DNA of 64,000 nt from Morinoia aosen (GCA_030386875.1 CM059572.1:38871732-38935731), one strand, 5' to 3'. Positions 24,301-32,884 are shown, counted from the stretch's first letter. The notes: generated by a model not told the origin, from the letters alone. Program-made: numbers and translations.

Positions 24301-27300
24301 TGCGTTAAGAGGTAATAACTTAATTCAGGGGAAGTTGATCGAATTGAAACAGCGTTACCAGATTTGCCTTTTTATGGTATAAAATAAAAAGTCAAGGCTT
24401 TTTTGGAAAATGAAATTTGATCTGAAAGACCACTGAACATCAACCACTCTTTGCAGTAAATGACTGTTGATACTGGATTAGAGTTGCATGTCGCAGAGGA
24501 TGCAGCTGTGGGAGAGACGAATTGATGTTAGGAGCGGAGTCTTGAAGGATTGCTTTTGAATATTTTCATAAAGCATTACGTCTCAGCCACTCATTGTTTG
24601 TGTTTCTTCTTGTCTTGAAACTAAATCCACTCATTAATATCTTGGCTTTGCCAAAGGCATCTTGGTAAAAATTATTTTTTTGCATCATCTGTTTTGCAAA
24701 GTTGTGTCTTATACTGGCTCTCGTTTCGATAGTATGGTTCACCCGGTATATTGGCTTAGACCATTTTCGTAGTAACTGTACTTGCCTGAAGTACAGTAGT
24801 TGCATCTGTGCTGATTCAGAATGAAGCATCAGTAGCATCGATAACTATTTGAAATTATCTAATACCTATTTCAAATTCTTTTGCATTATCTAATAAGTTT
24901 TGATAACGCTGATCCATACTCATTCCATTTCATTCTTTATTACTTAGCCCGCATCCTGCCTACCTCGTCACACGTTAGCTATTTTTTTTCTCTTCACTGA
25001 GCAGAATTAGTAATTGTCTCCAACATTGATATTGAGCCCAGTCGCTGTTTACTGAAAATTCCCTTGACCGTGCACACTTAATGCTTTTTCCTCACGATGT
25101 CGGTGCAGGGCTCGCCCTTGGCGCCGTTCTTTAGCGGGCCGCACGTGCTGGGCGCGCTGGGCAGGTTCACGCTGGCTGCTCATGTGAGCGCGTCCCGCAA
25201 CAAGAAGGCGCGCTCCCTGCCGCTCGTGCTCACCACCCCCGACTGCGCCCGGCCTGAGGACTGGTGCCTCGTGTGCGGGGTGCCTCCGCTCGCTGACCAC
25301 TCCCACAGGAAGTGAGAATTAGTAGCTTTTTGTGGTGTTCCTCCCTCGATGTTGCGTCGTTCGTGCGAGATGCGCGTATTCAATTTTGCCTTTTGTTGGG
25401 CTATGTGCTAAAATATGGCGGATTTTGTGTTCTCTGAATGGTAGTGGAATTTGTTTTTGGGTTACTGGTTTTTCTGCTTCGTATGGTGAAACATCACATC
25501 GCGTCGTGCGGAGTTTTCAAACCTAAAAAAATTTTTTGTATTTAAAAACATCAGCACTTAGCCTTGGTTATAGTCTATGTATATCGACTGAAACCTGTCA
25601 CCATAGACCACACTAAAGTAAGAAAAAAACACTTCGACCCTTTCTATGATTAGGAACGTGAAGAGAAAAATATAGGTTTTTGGTGCTATGCAGTGCTCGG
25701 CTGAACATCGTAGTTTTTTTGCAAAAAATATCATTTTCGGGCAGTATAGTCAGTGGAGTTCAAAGGTTCAGTAAGATCTATTTTCAGTAGGATCAACGGA
25801 TTCGTGCTGTGAAAGTTAAGTTTCGTCTTCCAATATATCTCCATGGCATGTCAATCTCTGACACAGAGGCACATTTAGTGTTCTGGTGTGGCGCAGTGTG
25901 CCGGCACGCTGATCTGAGCACCGGAGAGAGGCAGCCAGTTTTCACATGTCTGATGAGTATTGGTTTGTGCAATAAAAGCATGCTATTTAGTTCCTCACAT
26001 TGTTTGTTTTTGTTGATGCAATAATTGAATCGTTTCTCCAATTGGGATATTTTTCCAATAGTTTTTTCCGCCTTAAAATCATGGAGCTTCAGCTTTTGAT
26101 CAGATGAATAAAATAATTTTCAGCGCAACAAGTCCCTGAAACTTAATTTTCCTGTCGACTAGTATCAGAGCACAGTGTTTTCTCAAACTGAATATCATAA
26201 CCTGAGGAACCTTTTTGGGTTTTGGGTGTACAATTATGTGAATGTGTGCTCCTAGGGGAAGATGTGACGCTCCGATCTGAAGCTTAGGAAGGCCTTCCTT
26301 CTGTTGAAATAGAATCGGTTTTTGATTTTGTTGGGTTACGGACCAACTTTTTTCGGTTCAGTGCTGTCCTTTTTTATGCACATATTACTTTCTTCTTCAC
26401 TTTCTATCATGTTTCATCAACTTGTTTCAATTTTACTGTTTCTATGCGCATGAAATTCTATTTGAGAACACACTTGTGCATAGATTCCTCGTCCCTCTAA
26501 TTCCGTACTTGATTGTGCCTCACTCATTTTTTTTGGGAGAAATTTTAAGACGACAAAATTATACTGAAATTGAAGACGCTAAAATTATTTTGAAATCTAA
26601 TTTAATCAAATCTGCTGAACCTTGTTACATGGTAAATAAATATTACAATAAATTTTTGGGGTCAGTCTGGCTTCTACTCGCTCGGGCATAAAACAATCTC
26701 ATCAACGGCCACAATTAACACGTTAACTGCGATGGGTTAAACTGAAGTTCAATATTCAATTCAAATTTAAAGTCAATTGTGGTAATCACCTCTGAAAATA
26801 GCAAATATTAACTGGATCGGGCCTTCATTTAGATTTCAAAAAGTATTAATAAAAAATGAGTTAGTGACTGCAGGTGGGTCAGCAGCACAATGAAAATCAC
26901 CTAAGTGACCACCGGTGGGTCCCTTCGCAGGAAACGTGTTAAGCGAGTGCAGTGTGCCTTCAGTGACAATTTGGCAGCATCATGCGAACGAGGGTTGAGC
27001 ACTTCTTGCTACGCAGGATGCCGAGTGCACATAGAATCAAACAGAGAATACTACCTATAGTACAAATTTGGCGATTAACATTTCAACCCTATTTTAATTT
27101 GAAAAGTTTAGTGGTACATTCAACACCTGCTGAAGCATAGATGTTTCTGCCTCTTATTAAGAAAAATCTATTCTAGTATTTGACCCTTCAGAGGACATGT
27201 GATAGGCTTTGGTTAATTAGGTGTGTCCATTCTCTATATTACGGGGACTGGTGCCTTACGGAGGGAATGCAGTCAGGTCACCTCAGTTATGGGCCTTTGG

Positions 27301-28200
27301 AATGTCTATCTTTCAAACTCATTTTTGTTTTTTCCGTTTTCATGTCTTTTTTATATCTCTTCTATGTTTCTTCTTGTGCTCCACTTCCTAAATTACGGTT
27401 TCTATGCGCAGGGTATCCTGTGTCGGAAACATCTTGTGCTAAGATCCCCGTTTTTTACAGCCCTTACTAAATGGCCCCTTCTTTCCACTCTCTTGAGATC
27501 GTCGTATATAATAATAATATCTAACATTTGACTCACCAACGATTGCACTGCAAATTAACATAGAAATGATTCTGCTTTTCAGCTTTTTTGGGAAGGCGTT
27601 CGAGCAGGCGGTCTCCAAAACTCAGTCCCGCGCAGAGCTTCAGTTCTTTGACTCGCACGGTGGGTGTTAGGTCTTGCTTTCTGATGTTTGGGGAATTTTG
27701 TGGCAAGTAGCATGTCTTGCTTGATCTACGTTATGATGGCTTCAGTATTTGATGCTGCTATGCAATTGTGTAGCTTTCATTTTAGTTGTTGTCTTTGATT
27801 TTAAGTTTTTGGTACTATTAATCTTGTGCTCCGTGATGAATTTTGTAATGATTTCAATTCTGGTTGAAGGGACGGGAGTTTTCGCATAATAAATTTTCTG
27901 GATTCATTAAGCATTTTTTTTTCGATACGATAAAAAGTGTTATATTTAGATGCTTGCATGTATTTGGGTACATTTCTTTGCTCTGTAAATTAAAATTTAA
28001 TCTAGGAAACATCTAATACATCACTCTCTTTGAGTTCCACTTTCACACATCAACCTAATTCTTTCTTCCACTTGATTTAAATTCAAACTTAGTTGCAAGT
28101 TACGATAGTAAAAAAAGGATATATTATTTCCACAGTTATCTCTCTTCATGTTGAAGACCGAAGCAAGTTCTTCGATGCCCTCATCTCTCTGCTGAGCTGA
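3299..28200 (+). CDS. Cdc45: Cdc45, CMG helicase subunit (14 coding exons)
   Basis: The CDS joins 3299-3349, 14810-14962, 16599-16736, 16950-17021, 17643-17789, 18505-18566, 18916-19080, 19731-19862, 20446-20525, 21703-21886, 23226-23358, 25109-25311, 27583-27659 and 28136-28200. Every junction is GT-AG, phases agree, and the sum is 1662 bp (553 residues plus stop), close to the roughly 566 residues of vertebrate CDC45. The product, with MCM2-7 and GINS, forms the CMG replicative helicase in the nucleus. Seen in the protein: start MFVTNITREFYE; the RecJ/DHH-like strand with SDLDAICSGKIL (about residues 25-36); DTHRP at 99-103; an acidic stretch around 121-148 and basic RLERQRERR after it; FELAWKLSKD near 193; VISAGPFLY in exon 11; FFGKAFEQA in exon 13; and the family's C-terminal DALISLLS. 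Known family: CDC45 keeps a RecJ-like fold but is not an active nuclease. The first exon was placed by family alignment and phase, so it is slightly less certain than the rest. Confidence 0.96.
3664..5061. mobile_element. Foldback element I in Cdc45 intron 1
   Basis: Begins GGGGTAAATGTTGAGGAC and ends with the inverse (TCAAGTCCTCAACATTTACC, 5036-5061). It contains two internal palindromes: 3724-4440 (centre near 4100) and 4433-4980 (arms around 4500-4560 and 4855-4920, with ACACGAAT, TGCCCGG and related blocks). No coding capacity. Confidence 0.65.
5062..5616. mobile_element. Foldback element II, same family
   Basis: Starts with GTAAACCTTGAGGATTACCC and ends with an inverse copy (GGTTAATCCTCAACATTTACC region, 5596-5616). 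Shared internal blocks: GTGCCTAAACATAGTTAATT and TTTCTTCTATGCACTTTCC. Confidence 0.55.
5694..6957. mobile_element. Foldback element III, same family, with an internal copy
   Basis: Bounded by GGTAAATGTTGAGGATTAACC (5694) and an inverse copy near 6935-6957. A second inverted pair lies inside: GGTAAATCTGAAGGATATGT near 5923 and its complement near 6450-6470, suggesting a nested or derived subelement. No transposase. Confidence 0.6.
7490..7910. repeat. Near-perfect palindrome in the hAT-like element
   Basis: Arms meet near 7705. For example CCACAGAACTTATATTGATG (7630s) is mirrored near 7755-7775, and CATACAGTAAAAGTGGTGG at 7563 near 7830-7850. A few mismatches and a small centre. Confidence 0.85.
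7975..8095. repeat. Short palindrome centred near 8035
   Basis: Arms contain GGTTATATTTGGTACCAGAA and its complement TTCTTGTACCAAATATAACC around an AT core. Confidence 0.85.
8143..9313. mobile_element. TTAA-type element A inside the hAT-like element
   Basis: TTAA at 8139-8142 and 9314-9317. Terminal inverted repeats are GGGCACGGTTCGGG (8143-8156) and the complement of GGGGACGGTTCGGG (9300-9313). TTAA target use is typical of piggyBac-type elements, although the terminus is not the usual CCC. No open frame of note; an internal palindrome sits around 8925-9070 (CCGGTGCAAAAG and complement). Confidence 0.75.
9318..10668. mobile_element. TTAA MITE family C, copy 1, split by another element
   Basis: TTAA at 9314-9317 and 10669-10672. 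TIRs are CACATTAACTGCGATGGG and, at the other end, CACATTCCCTGCAAAGGG (inverted). The inner sequence equals the intact copy at 26719-26938, interrupted at 9370-10496. Confidence 0.85.
9370..10496. mobile_element. Element nested in MITE copy 1
   Basis: Perfect 13-bp terminal inverted repeats GGAGATCATCCGG (9370-9382; complement 10484-10496), flanked by TTTAA on both sides (9365-9369, 10497-10501). If one reads 14-bp TIRs, the duplication is TTA, as for PIF/Harbinger. Internally, the block TTTAGAATCCTTGGAACA recurs direct (9579, 10240) and inverted (9760s). No transposase. Confidence 0.8.
10673..12416. repeat. Degenerate AT-rich repeat units of about 86 bp
   Basis: Recurring blocks CAGCATGG, T-run, GGTCACATAAAATATATTAA, TATCCATG and TTTTTTAGTCATGATTTTT. 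They point one way at about 10680-11230 and the other way at about 11230-12060, making the whole a giant imperfect inverted repeat. The same units fill 7354-8138. Confidence 0.75.
11502..11753. mobile_element. Foldback element in the hAT-like element
   Basis: Long imperfect palindrome: arms contain GGTCTTAGAATAAAATATCT (11518) and its complement (about 11716-11738), with GGATGGAGCT-type blocks inside. It interrupts the repeating AT-rich units. Confidence 0.7.
12776..14809. other. Remainder of Cdc45 intron 1
   Basis: AT-rich, without genes. It contains a diverged direct duplication (about 13640-13790 and 14625-14776) sharing CTATTGTTCCCT, AAGGCCATATTTTGG and AACTACAG blocks; the second copy ends about 35 bp before the exon 2 acceptor. 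Confidence 0.6.
14810..14962 (+). CDS. Cdc45: Cdc45 coding exon 2 (residues 18-68)
   Basis: Acceptor CTTTGCAG, donor GTAAAT. It encodes RVLVLVHSDLDAICSGKILQ and onward to SHKEQ: the first strand and helix of the RecJ/DHH-like domain, with the conserved D.D pair (D26, D28). Confidence 0.97.
15675..16229. mobile_element. Foldback TTAA MITE in Cdc45 intron 2
   Basis: TTAA at 15671-15674 and 16230-16233. TIRs AGGGGATCTACCACCCTG and, inverted, AGGGGTTCTACAACCCTGG. Long inner palindrome arms, for example CAGATATGTAAA...GAATTCCAAACACATT (15758-15795) mirrored near 16100-16140. No coding frame. Confidence 0.8.
16599..16736 (+). CDS. Cdc45: Cdc45 coding exon 3 (residues 69-114)
   Basis: Acceptor TTTTTCAG, donor GTATGT. 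It encodes IVLINCGGTLDLVEFL and FLADTHRPLHVCNIY. LINCG and DTHRP are hallmark CDC45 blocks. Confidence 0.97.
16950..17021 (+). CDS. Cdc45: Cdc45 coding exon 4 (residues 115-138)
   Basis: Acceptor CTTTCCAG, donor GTAGTT. It encodes IRILSQLEDDEEVPAFADVF then RDEE, matching the family block of the form vPaYeDiFRDEE that leads into the acidic linker. Confidence 0.95.
17643..17789 (+). CDS. Cdc45: Cdc45 coding exon 5 (residues 139-187)
   Basis: Acceptor CATTGCAG, donor GTTTGT. The acidic/serine linker SSDSEDEDDESG is followed by a basic helix (RLERQRERRLWDQKR) and LLFDYSQFSYFAGS. Open frames run past the donor, but only splicing here continues the CDC45 alignment. Confidence 0.95.
18505..18566 (+). 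CDS. Cdc45: Cdc45 coding exon 6 (residues 188-207)
   Basis: Acceptor TTGGCAG, donor GTGAGT. It encodes SATLMFELAWKLSKDTCDLL, aligned with the MFELAW.LSKD block. It ends in phase 2, so the next Trp codon is split. Confidence 0.95.
18916..19080 (+). CDS. Cdc45: Cdc45 coding exon 7
   Basis: Acceptor GTGTGCAG, donor GTGAGT. The completed split Trp is followed by LAIVALSSERLCSAREQ and ends ...DNITFQK. Very GC-rich compared with the flanking introns. Corresponds to the helical region with the W.AIVGLT block of the family. Confidence 0.95.
19142..19600. repeat. Tandem duplication of about 116 bp in Cdc45 intron 7
   Basis: Units begin near 19148 and 19256, with blocks AAAACTGTCCAGGAG, AGTGTCGGTCAGTA, GGGCTTCATTTAA, and GGTCATAATCTAGTCACTAC. 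A third partial unit starts near 19590. The second unit is interrupted by the MITE at 19327-19547. Confidence 0.85.
19327..19547. mobile_element. piggyBac-type MITE with TTAA target site
   Basis: TTAA at 19323-19326 and 19548-19551. Ends CCCTTTAA and, inverted, CCCTTTAACG. The neighbouring tandem unit (about 19216-19226, CTTCATTTAAGGTCATAAT) is the empty site and shows a single TTAA, so the duplication is real. Confidence 0.88.
19731..19862 (+). CDS. Cdc45: Cdc45 coding exon 8
   Basis: Acceptor GTGTGCAG, donor GTGAGT. It encodes VQLALYRHWSVVESMKHT and LKLWTHKGEKKMLELLAELG, matching the LvLYqHWSL and fKLWs..G...L.efLAdMG blocks. Confidence 0.97.
20446..20525 (+). CDS. Cdc45: Cdc45 coding exon 9
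   Basis: Acceptor TTTAACAG, donor GTAGTA. It encodes LPLTECRQLFCGMDVNLRSE then LPTLLEG, matching the LPL.q..q.f.aMD..L...L block. Phase 1 at its end fits exon 10. Confidence 0.95.
21703..21886 (+). CDS. Cdc45: Cdc45 coding exon 10
   Basis: Acceptor CTGTGCAG, donor GTGCGT. It encodes KADRYGLEGLVTPSFSRSHV and FHSRCSASDFAHAALALLE, equivalent to the F....F.hkFlASDvvfA block. GC-rich with CpG, unlike the introns. Confidence 0.94.
22524..22902 (+). mobile_element. Hairpin-SINE copy 2 (Cdc45 intron 10)
   Basis: Full-length, 22536-22890, flanked by GCGCCTAAATTA (22524-22535) and GTGCCTAACTTA (22891-22902). Confidence 0.88.
23226..23358 (+). CDS. Cdc45: Cdc45 coding exon 11
   Basis: Acceptor TACTCAG, donor GTCAGA. 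It encodes LAKGIKSAKKQLEAVYSQMQ and MNQVISAGPFLYATVLQ. The A.KQL and visqGPFLY blocks are diagnostic. Confidence 0.97.
23925..24170 (+). mobile_element. Hairpin-SINE-related subfamily B, copy 1 (intron 11)
   Basis: Lacks the hairpin head but shares the pyrimidine-rich body and 3' half: TGTGCATAGATTTCTCG, CCTAAATAGTCGCTTCTC, TCTCTTGAGATCGCC, CTCAAACTAACATAATAATG. Confidence 0.7.
25109..25311 (+). CDS. Cdc45: Cdc45 coding exon 12
   Basis: Acceptor CGGTGCAG, donor GTGAGA. It encodes GSPLAPFFSGPHVLGALGRF, then RSLPLVLTTP and VCGVPP. It matches the F..P..L..L..f and LPLV.a.P blocks and is the most GC-rich exon of the gene. Confidence 0.95.
26215..26535 (+). mobile_element. Hairpin-SINE copy 3, degraded (intron 12)
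   Basis: Recognised by GTGTGCTCCTAGGGGAAGAT, GTTGAAATAGAATCGGTTTT, ACCAACTTTTTTCGGTTCA and the TGCATAGATTCCTCG block. Head diverged and 3' end missing. Confidence 0.7.
26719..26938. mobile_element. TTAA MITE family C, copy 2 (intact, intron 12)
   Basis: TTAA at 26715-26718 and 26939-26942. TIRs CACGTTAACTGCGATGGG and CACGTTTCCTGCGAAGGG (inverted); 220 bp. It is the best reference copy for the family. Confidence 0.9.
27180..27545 (+). mobile_element. Hairpin-SINE-related subfamily B, copy 2 (intron 12)
   Basis: Contains ACCCTTCAGAGG at the head, CGTTTTCATGTCTTTTTTAT, the GCGCAGGGTATCCTGTGT insert, CCCTTACTAAATGGCCCCTT and the CTCTTGAGATCGTC 3' block. Confidence 0.65.
27583..27659 (+). CDS. 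Cdc45: Cdc45 coding exon 13
   Basis: Acceptor CTTTTCAG, donor GTGGGT. After the split Asn it encodes FFGKAFEQAVSKTQSRAELQ then FFDSH, the family's NFFGrAFe.A block. Confidence 0.97.
28136..28200 (+). CDS. Cdc45: Cdc45 coding exon 14 with stop
   Basis: Acceptor TTCCACAG. It encodes ISLHVEDRSKFFDALISLLS followed by TGA at 28198-28200, the near-invariant CDC45 C-terminus. Confidence 0.97.
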
Positions 28201-29498
28201 TAGGGGAAGACGTGTGCTGTAGGGGCCGCCTTGTCATCGTTGTTATGAGAGCTGAACACGGAAGAGTTGGTATACTTGCTGCGATACTTCACGCACTGAT
28301 TGTGTGTGTGACCATCCTAAGTAGAGAAGTTTTCAGTTCAAATTCAAGGACAGAAATAAGGGTTTTCTCATAAATCTCTAGAGCTCTCTATAAATAAATA
28401 GAGTCGGGGTGTGTGTGTGTAACGATCAGGACATTGTGGCTGTTTATACGAAGGTTTAAGAGAGAACCTGCAGTATGTAGGGTGTAGATATGTGTTTTGT
28501 GATATAGGGCAGTTTTTAGCAGAAGTGTTATAATAGTTGGTATACGAAATATCGCTCACTAAAATTTGAGTTCTATGAAGCTGTTTTGGTGTTATATTTA
28601 AGAATTTCTCACTTGTTGAGTTCAGTTCATCATGAGATCTTTGAAAGCAAGTCCATACCATACTTAGTTTTGGCCTAATTAAGAAATTTCAACCATAAAT
28701 TCATAGATTGCACATTGTAAACAGCTCTTGTTGCAGTGCAAGACTCTTACTCTTATGCAGGACAGAGCAGAAGTATCACAAATCCAGCGCTGTCCACGTC
28801 TCGAGCGACTGTTGTCCTTTGCAGGCCTTCAAACTCTCGGTGAATTTCCGTTCTTCAATGTGAAAATTTAAAATTTAGGGCAAATAATTTCTGTATGGCA
28901 GAAGCTCTTTGGATCCTAAGGATCTAGTTGTCATTTAGGGATTTTTTCTCGGATAATGAGCTCGTACTTTGGAAATACAAGCGAAACATGATAGTTTTTC
29001 ACTGTTCTGTGCTTGGGCTCCGTTCTCTTCTGTTGAAAATAGATAAATTGCACGGTGAATTTATGTAACTTCACATTTATGTCCTGCATGTTGTATTGTT
29101 TTTCATTTTATAAGCCACCCTTCAATTGACGTAGGTTTTTCCTTCTGTGATTAATATCATTGTCCTCAATAAGAAAGCACTTAATCAATCGCGGTTTTTC
29201 AAAAGGAACAAAATCTGATGGCGCAAAAATTCTTTTTACATATTTTTGCCCGATGTAGGAGTTTCACCTGCTACCACTCATTTTCCTCATGGTATTTGCT
29301 CATAACTCGTGCACATATAACAATAAAATGCATAATTTTTTGAGACCCGAGTATTCCCTCAATTATTTGGTGTATCCATATCCTAAGAATAAAGACATAG
29401 AGGCGAAACTTGGATTTAAATTGGTAAATTCATCAACGCTGGTAAAGGTTACGCTATTTATTCCTCTCTGTAATGATGTAATTCTTATCGCTGTTCTT
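28201..29498. other. Cdc45 3' flank
   Basis: Apart from the candidate poly(A) signal I see no gene or repeat of known type. Confidence 0.5.
28393..28398 (+). promoter_or_regulatory. Candidate Cdc45 poly(A) signal
   Basis: AATAAA lies 193 bp after the Cdc45 stop, followed by a GT-rich stretch at 28406-28422, the usual order of signal and downstream element. There is no transcript evidence. Confidence 0.4.
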
Positions 29499-29852
29499 CC
29501 CCTCAGGGGGATACGACGATTGTATCTATGGGAATTAGCCCTCCCAGGGGGAAAATGTGTGAGGACCCAAGCTGAGAGTTAAGTAGGCCTTCTTTTTGTT
29601 GAAATAAAATGTTTTTGATATGAAGGACCGCCTTTTTTATCGATTCACTGCCATACTGTTTTTCAGCGTCTACTACTTTCTTCTACAAGTATTATTTCGT
29701 TTCATGAACTTCTTGGTCAACTTACTGTTTCTATACCACTTCTGCATAGATTCCACATTCCTTTATCTTCATCCTGAATGGTGTTTCCTCTCTTCGAAAC
29801 TCTTTTTTTAGCTGTTAGGGAGGTCAAAACTATCATATAATTTGAACTAATC
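29499..29852 (+). mobile_element. Hairpin-SINE copy 4
   Basis: Full-length, CCCCTCAGGGGGATACGA to GAACTAATCTATC. Flanks TCGCTGTTC and TCACTCTTC are a decayed duplication. Confidence 0.88.
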
Positions 29853-29906
29853 TATCACTCTTCGTAAGTCAACTCTTAGCTTTGCTTTCGAGACTGCTTT
29901 TCTTCA

Positions 29907-30223
29907 CCCCTCTCTAGGGGGTACAACTGTTGTTTCCAGTGGAATTAGCGGTCCTAGAGGGAAAACGTGACGCCAAGAACGTTAGGTTGGGAAGACCTTC
30001 CTTTTGTTGAAACAGCATAGGTTTTTGTTGTGTTACGGCCCATCTCTTTTCGGTTCACTGCTTAACTTTTTCAGCACCTAACATTTTATTTTTCAACTTT
30101 CATCGGGTTTCGTATAGTTCTTCCAATTTTGCCGTTACTATGAACAGGGTGTGGGACACCTATATCCTTTGTTCAGATATTGGGGGGAGTGGGGGTTGGT
30201 CTTGAACTAACTTAAAATCTAAT
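29907..30223 (+). mobile_element. Hairpin-SINE copy 5, diverged
   Basis: Head CCCCTCTCTAGGGGGTACAA, body to GTTACTATGAACAGGGTGTG, an altered 3' part, and tail GAACTAACTTAAAATCTAA. No clear duplication. Confidence 0.75.
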
Positions 30224-30564
30224 TTGCATTTTCCTCTTTAGAAATAATATTAAATTTCAAAACAATAGTGAATTTTTTGTGTTCTCAAAGTTTGAACCAT
30301 TCGTTGAGGTTGGAATTTGTCCAAGAAAATCTCGAATGTCAGGCCTAAACAATATCTCGCTTTTACAATAACCGAGGATCAATGTTTTTACTTCAAGCCA
30401 ATTGAGTTGCTCGTATTTACACGATGTAAGTGATATTGACCTTGGTTATTCAGGCCAGTGCTTAGTGATTTGAGTGTTATTTTCAAGTTCACGATTTTGT
30501 ACATTCTGTTCGGTCAGTTGCAGCTGCTGCGCTGGCGCTCTGCTTATTACGTCGATGGAGAGTT

Positions 30565-30944
30565 CTGTAGTATCCTCCCCTCAGGGGGATACAATTATTG
30601 TATCTATGGGAATTAGCGCTCCCAGGGGGACAATGTGAGGGCCCGAGCTGAGAGTTGGGTAGGCCTTTTTTTTGTTGAAATAAAATGTTTTTGTTATGTT
30701 AAGGACCGCCTTTTTTCGGTTCACTGCTGTCCTGTTCTTCAGCTCCTACTACTTTCTTCTTCAACTTTGATCTTGTTTCATAATCTTTTTTCACAACTAA
30801 CTGTTTCTATGCCTTTCTGCGTAGATTCCGCATTTCCTTAACTCCATACTAAATGGTGCCTTCCTCCTTCCTCTCTTTGGATCGCAATTGTTGCTGGGTA
30901 GGGAGGCTAAAACTAACGACTAATCGATTAATCTGTAGTATCCT
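30565..30944 (+). mobile_element. Hairpin-SINE copy 6 with perfect 12-bp duplication
   Basis: Element 30577-30932, flanked by CTGTAGTATCCT at 30565-30576 and 30933-30944. The best-preserved full-length copy; tail GACTAATCGATTAAT. Confidence 0.95.
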
Positions 30945-31084
30945 GACTTGGGCATTATTTTTAGTGTATCATCAGTGATCATCAAATCAATACTCTATTC
31001 TATTATTTTACGAAAACAAATTGATGTTAGTATCAATGAAATTTTAACACGGTAACATTCGTACGAATCGTTAGTGCGGTAGCT

Positions 31085-31465
31085 GTGCCACTGCGACCCC
31101 TCAGGGGGATACAACTGTTGTATCTATGGGAATTAGCGCTCCCAGGGGGACTATGTGAGGGCCCGAGCTAAAGGTTAGGTAGGCTTCCTTTTTGTTAATA
31201 TAGAATAGGTTTTTGTTTTGTTACGGACCATCTTTTTCGGTTCACTGCTGTCCTGTTTTTCAGCACCTACTACTTTCTTCTTCAACTTTGATCTTGTTTC
31301 ATGAGTTTCTTTCTCATCTTACTGTTTCTATGACCTTTCTGCATAGATTCTGCTTTCCCTTAACTCCATACTAAATGGTGCCTTCTTCCTTCCCCTCTTT
31401 GGATCGCCTTTGTTGCGGATAGTGAGGCGTAAACTAAATAGTAATCTAATAATCCGTGCCATTGC
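31085..31465 (+). mobile_element. Hairpin-SINE copy 7
   Basis: Flanks GTGCCACTGC (31085-31094) and GTGCCATTGC (31456-31465). Full-length; tail AGTAATCTAATAATC. Confidence 0.92.
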
Positions 31466-31798
31466 ATTCACATTTCGTGTACTCGAAAGACAAGTTGGAA
31501 TTTTCCATGCATTATCCATGTACGTTATGAACATTTGCGGTGCACGTATACATGTAACTGATTGCTTACTTTTATCATAGTGGAATATTCAATTTTGCTC
31601 TAAATGTATTTCCTTTGTAAATTCTAATCGTTTTTTATGGTATAGTATTAAAACTATGACTGAGTAAACCTAATTTGCTCAATTTTTAACCTTACATTTC
31701 ATAAATAAATCATGTACTATTTAATTTCGTTTGTCAGCACCTTACTTAAATAGTTAGTTGTGGATCACACTATTGCTGAACGAGAAATGTTTCCTGAA

Positions 31799-32020
31799 CA
31801 CTTTGACTACGAATACTAAATATAGAGTTCAATACCAAACTCAAATTAAAGTCAATTGTAGTAAACTATTTAGAAAAAAAGCCAAACATGGTCTGGATCG
31901 TACCTCCATTTAACTTTGATTAAGTATTTATGAAAATTCAATTTGCGACTACTGGTCGGTCAGCAGCATTATGATAATTACCTCCGTGTACCACCGGTGG
32001 CGCACGTCGCAGTCAAAGTG
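31799..32020. mobile_element. TTAA MITE family C, copy 3
   Basis: Right end CGCACGTCGCAGTCAAAGTG followed by TTAA (32021-32024). Left end CACTTTGACTACGAATAC, with the left TTAA mutated to TGAA. It belongs to a subfamily with CACTTTGACTGCGACG ends. Confidence 0.8.
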
Positions 32021-32679
32021 TTAAATCCGCATCGTAAAAGCGCTGTCGCCGATCCTTATTACTTCAATTTGCTGTTACAACCTAGATTGCTCTCTTGATT
32101 TTGTCTATTAAATTACTGTTTTTTAATGTTTTTAATATTATGAGTTTTTTAAGTTGACAAGCTCAACTTGTGTTACTGACGCGCGTTAGCCTGCCTGGCC
32201 ACCTCGTGAACAACTAGATTTATTCATTCATACGAAGGCTTTTTTTGTAGACCATAATTTCACTTTCATCTTGGTCTGAGGCTCGTTTCATTCGCAGTCG
32301 AAGTAAGGGCAGCAAAAAAAATCAGACATCGTAGAAATGCTTATTTTGGAAGTTTTTCCAGAAAATATTTTATTTATCTGAAATATCGTCATGACTAAAG
32401 CCGTAACATTTTTAAACATAGATTGATCTGCCGTGTGGCTCTCCTTTCTTCTGACGCCTCTGTGGTGATAGCCGATTTCAACAGAGTTCATTTATATCGG
32501 GTTGTCACCTCACCCCCTCACGCAGTGCTATGAGAATATATGGAAAAAATGCGTAGTTCCACCGATGTTCGGCTGCTGGGTTACTAGCTCACCCGAGACG
32601 TCGTGCAGTCCACAGCAAAATGCGGGTCTCTTCAGCGTGGACTCGCTTCAAGCGCACACTTCTTGAAGAGTAAAGTTAA

Positions 32680-32884
32680 CACTTTGACCTCAACGTGCGC
32701 CACCGGTAGCCAGAGAGAAGATTTGTGCCGACTGACCAGCAGTCACAAACTCACTTTTCATAAGTACTTAAGCCTAAATGAGCGCACGATCCAGTTAATG
32801 TTTTTTTTTCTAATTGAGTACTATAATGGACTTTAAATTTGAGTTGAATGTTGAACTTCAGCTTAACCAATTATGGTCGAAGTG
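32680..32884. mobile_element. TTAA MITE family C, copy 4 (inverted)
   Basis: TTAA at 32676-32679 and 32885-32888. Begins CACTTTGACCTCAACGTGCG and contains the complement of the CCACCGGTGG block. Confidence 0.82.

Noticed and set aside
28406-28422. GT microsatellite
   Set aside because: Too short and ordinary to be notable beyond a possible downstream poly(A) element.
30577-30640. U1 snRNA origin of the SINE head (CAGGGG.GATAC resemblance)
   Set aside because: Only a short string matches; no 5' splice-site-binding sequence or Sm site in the right place.
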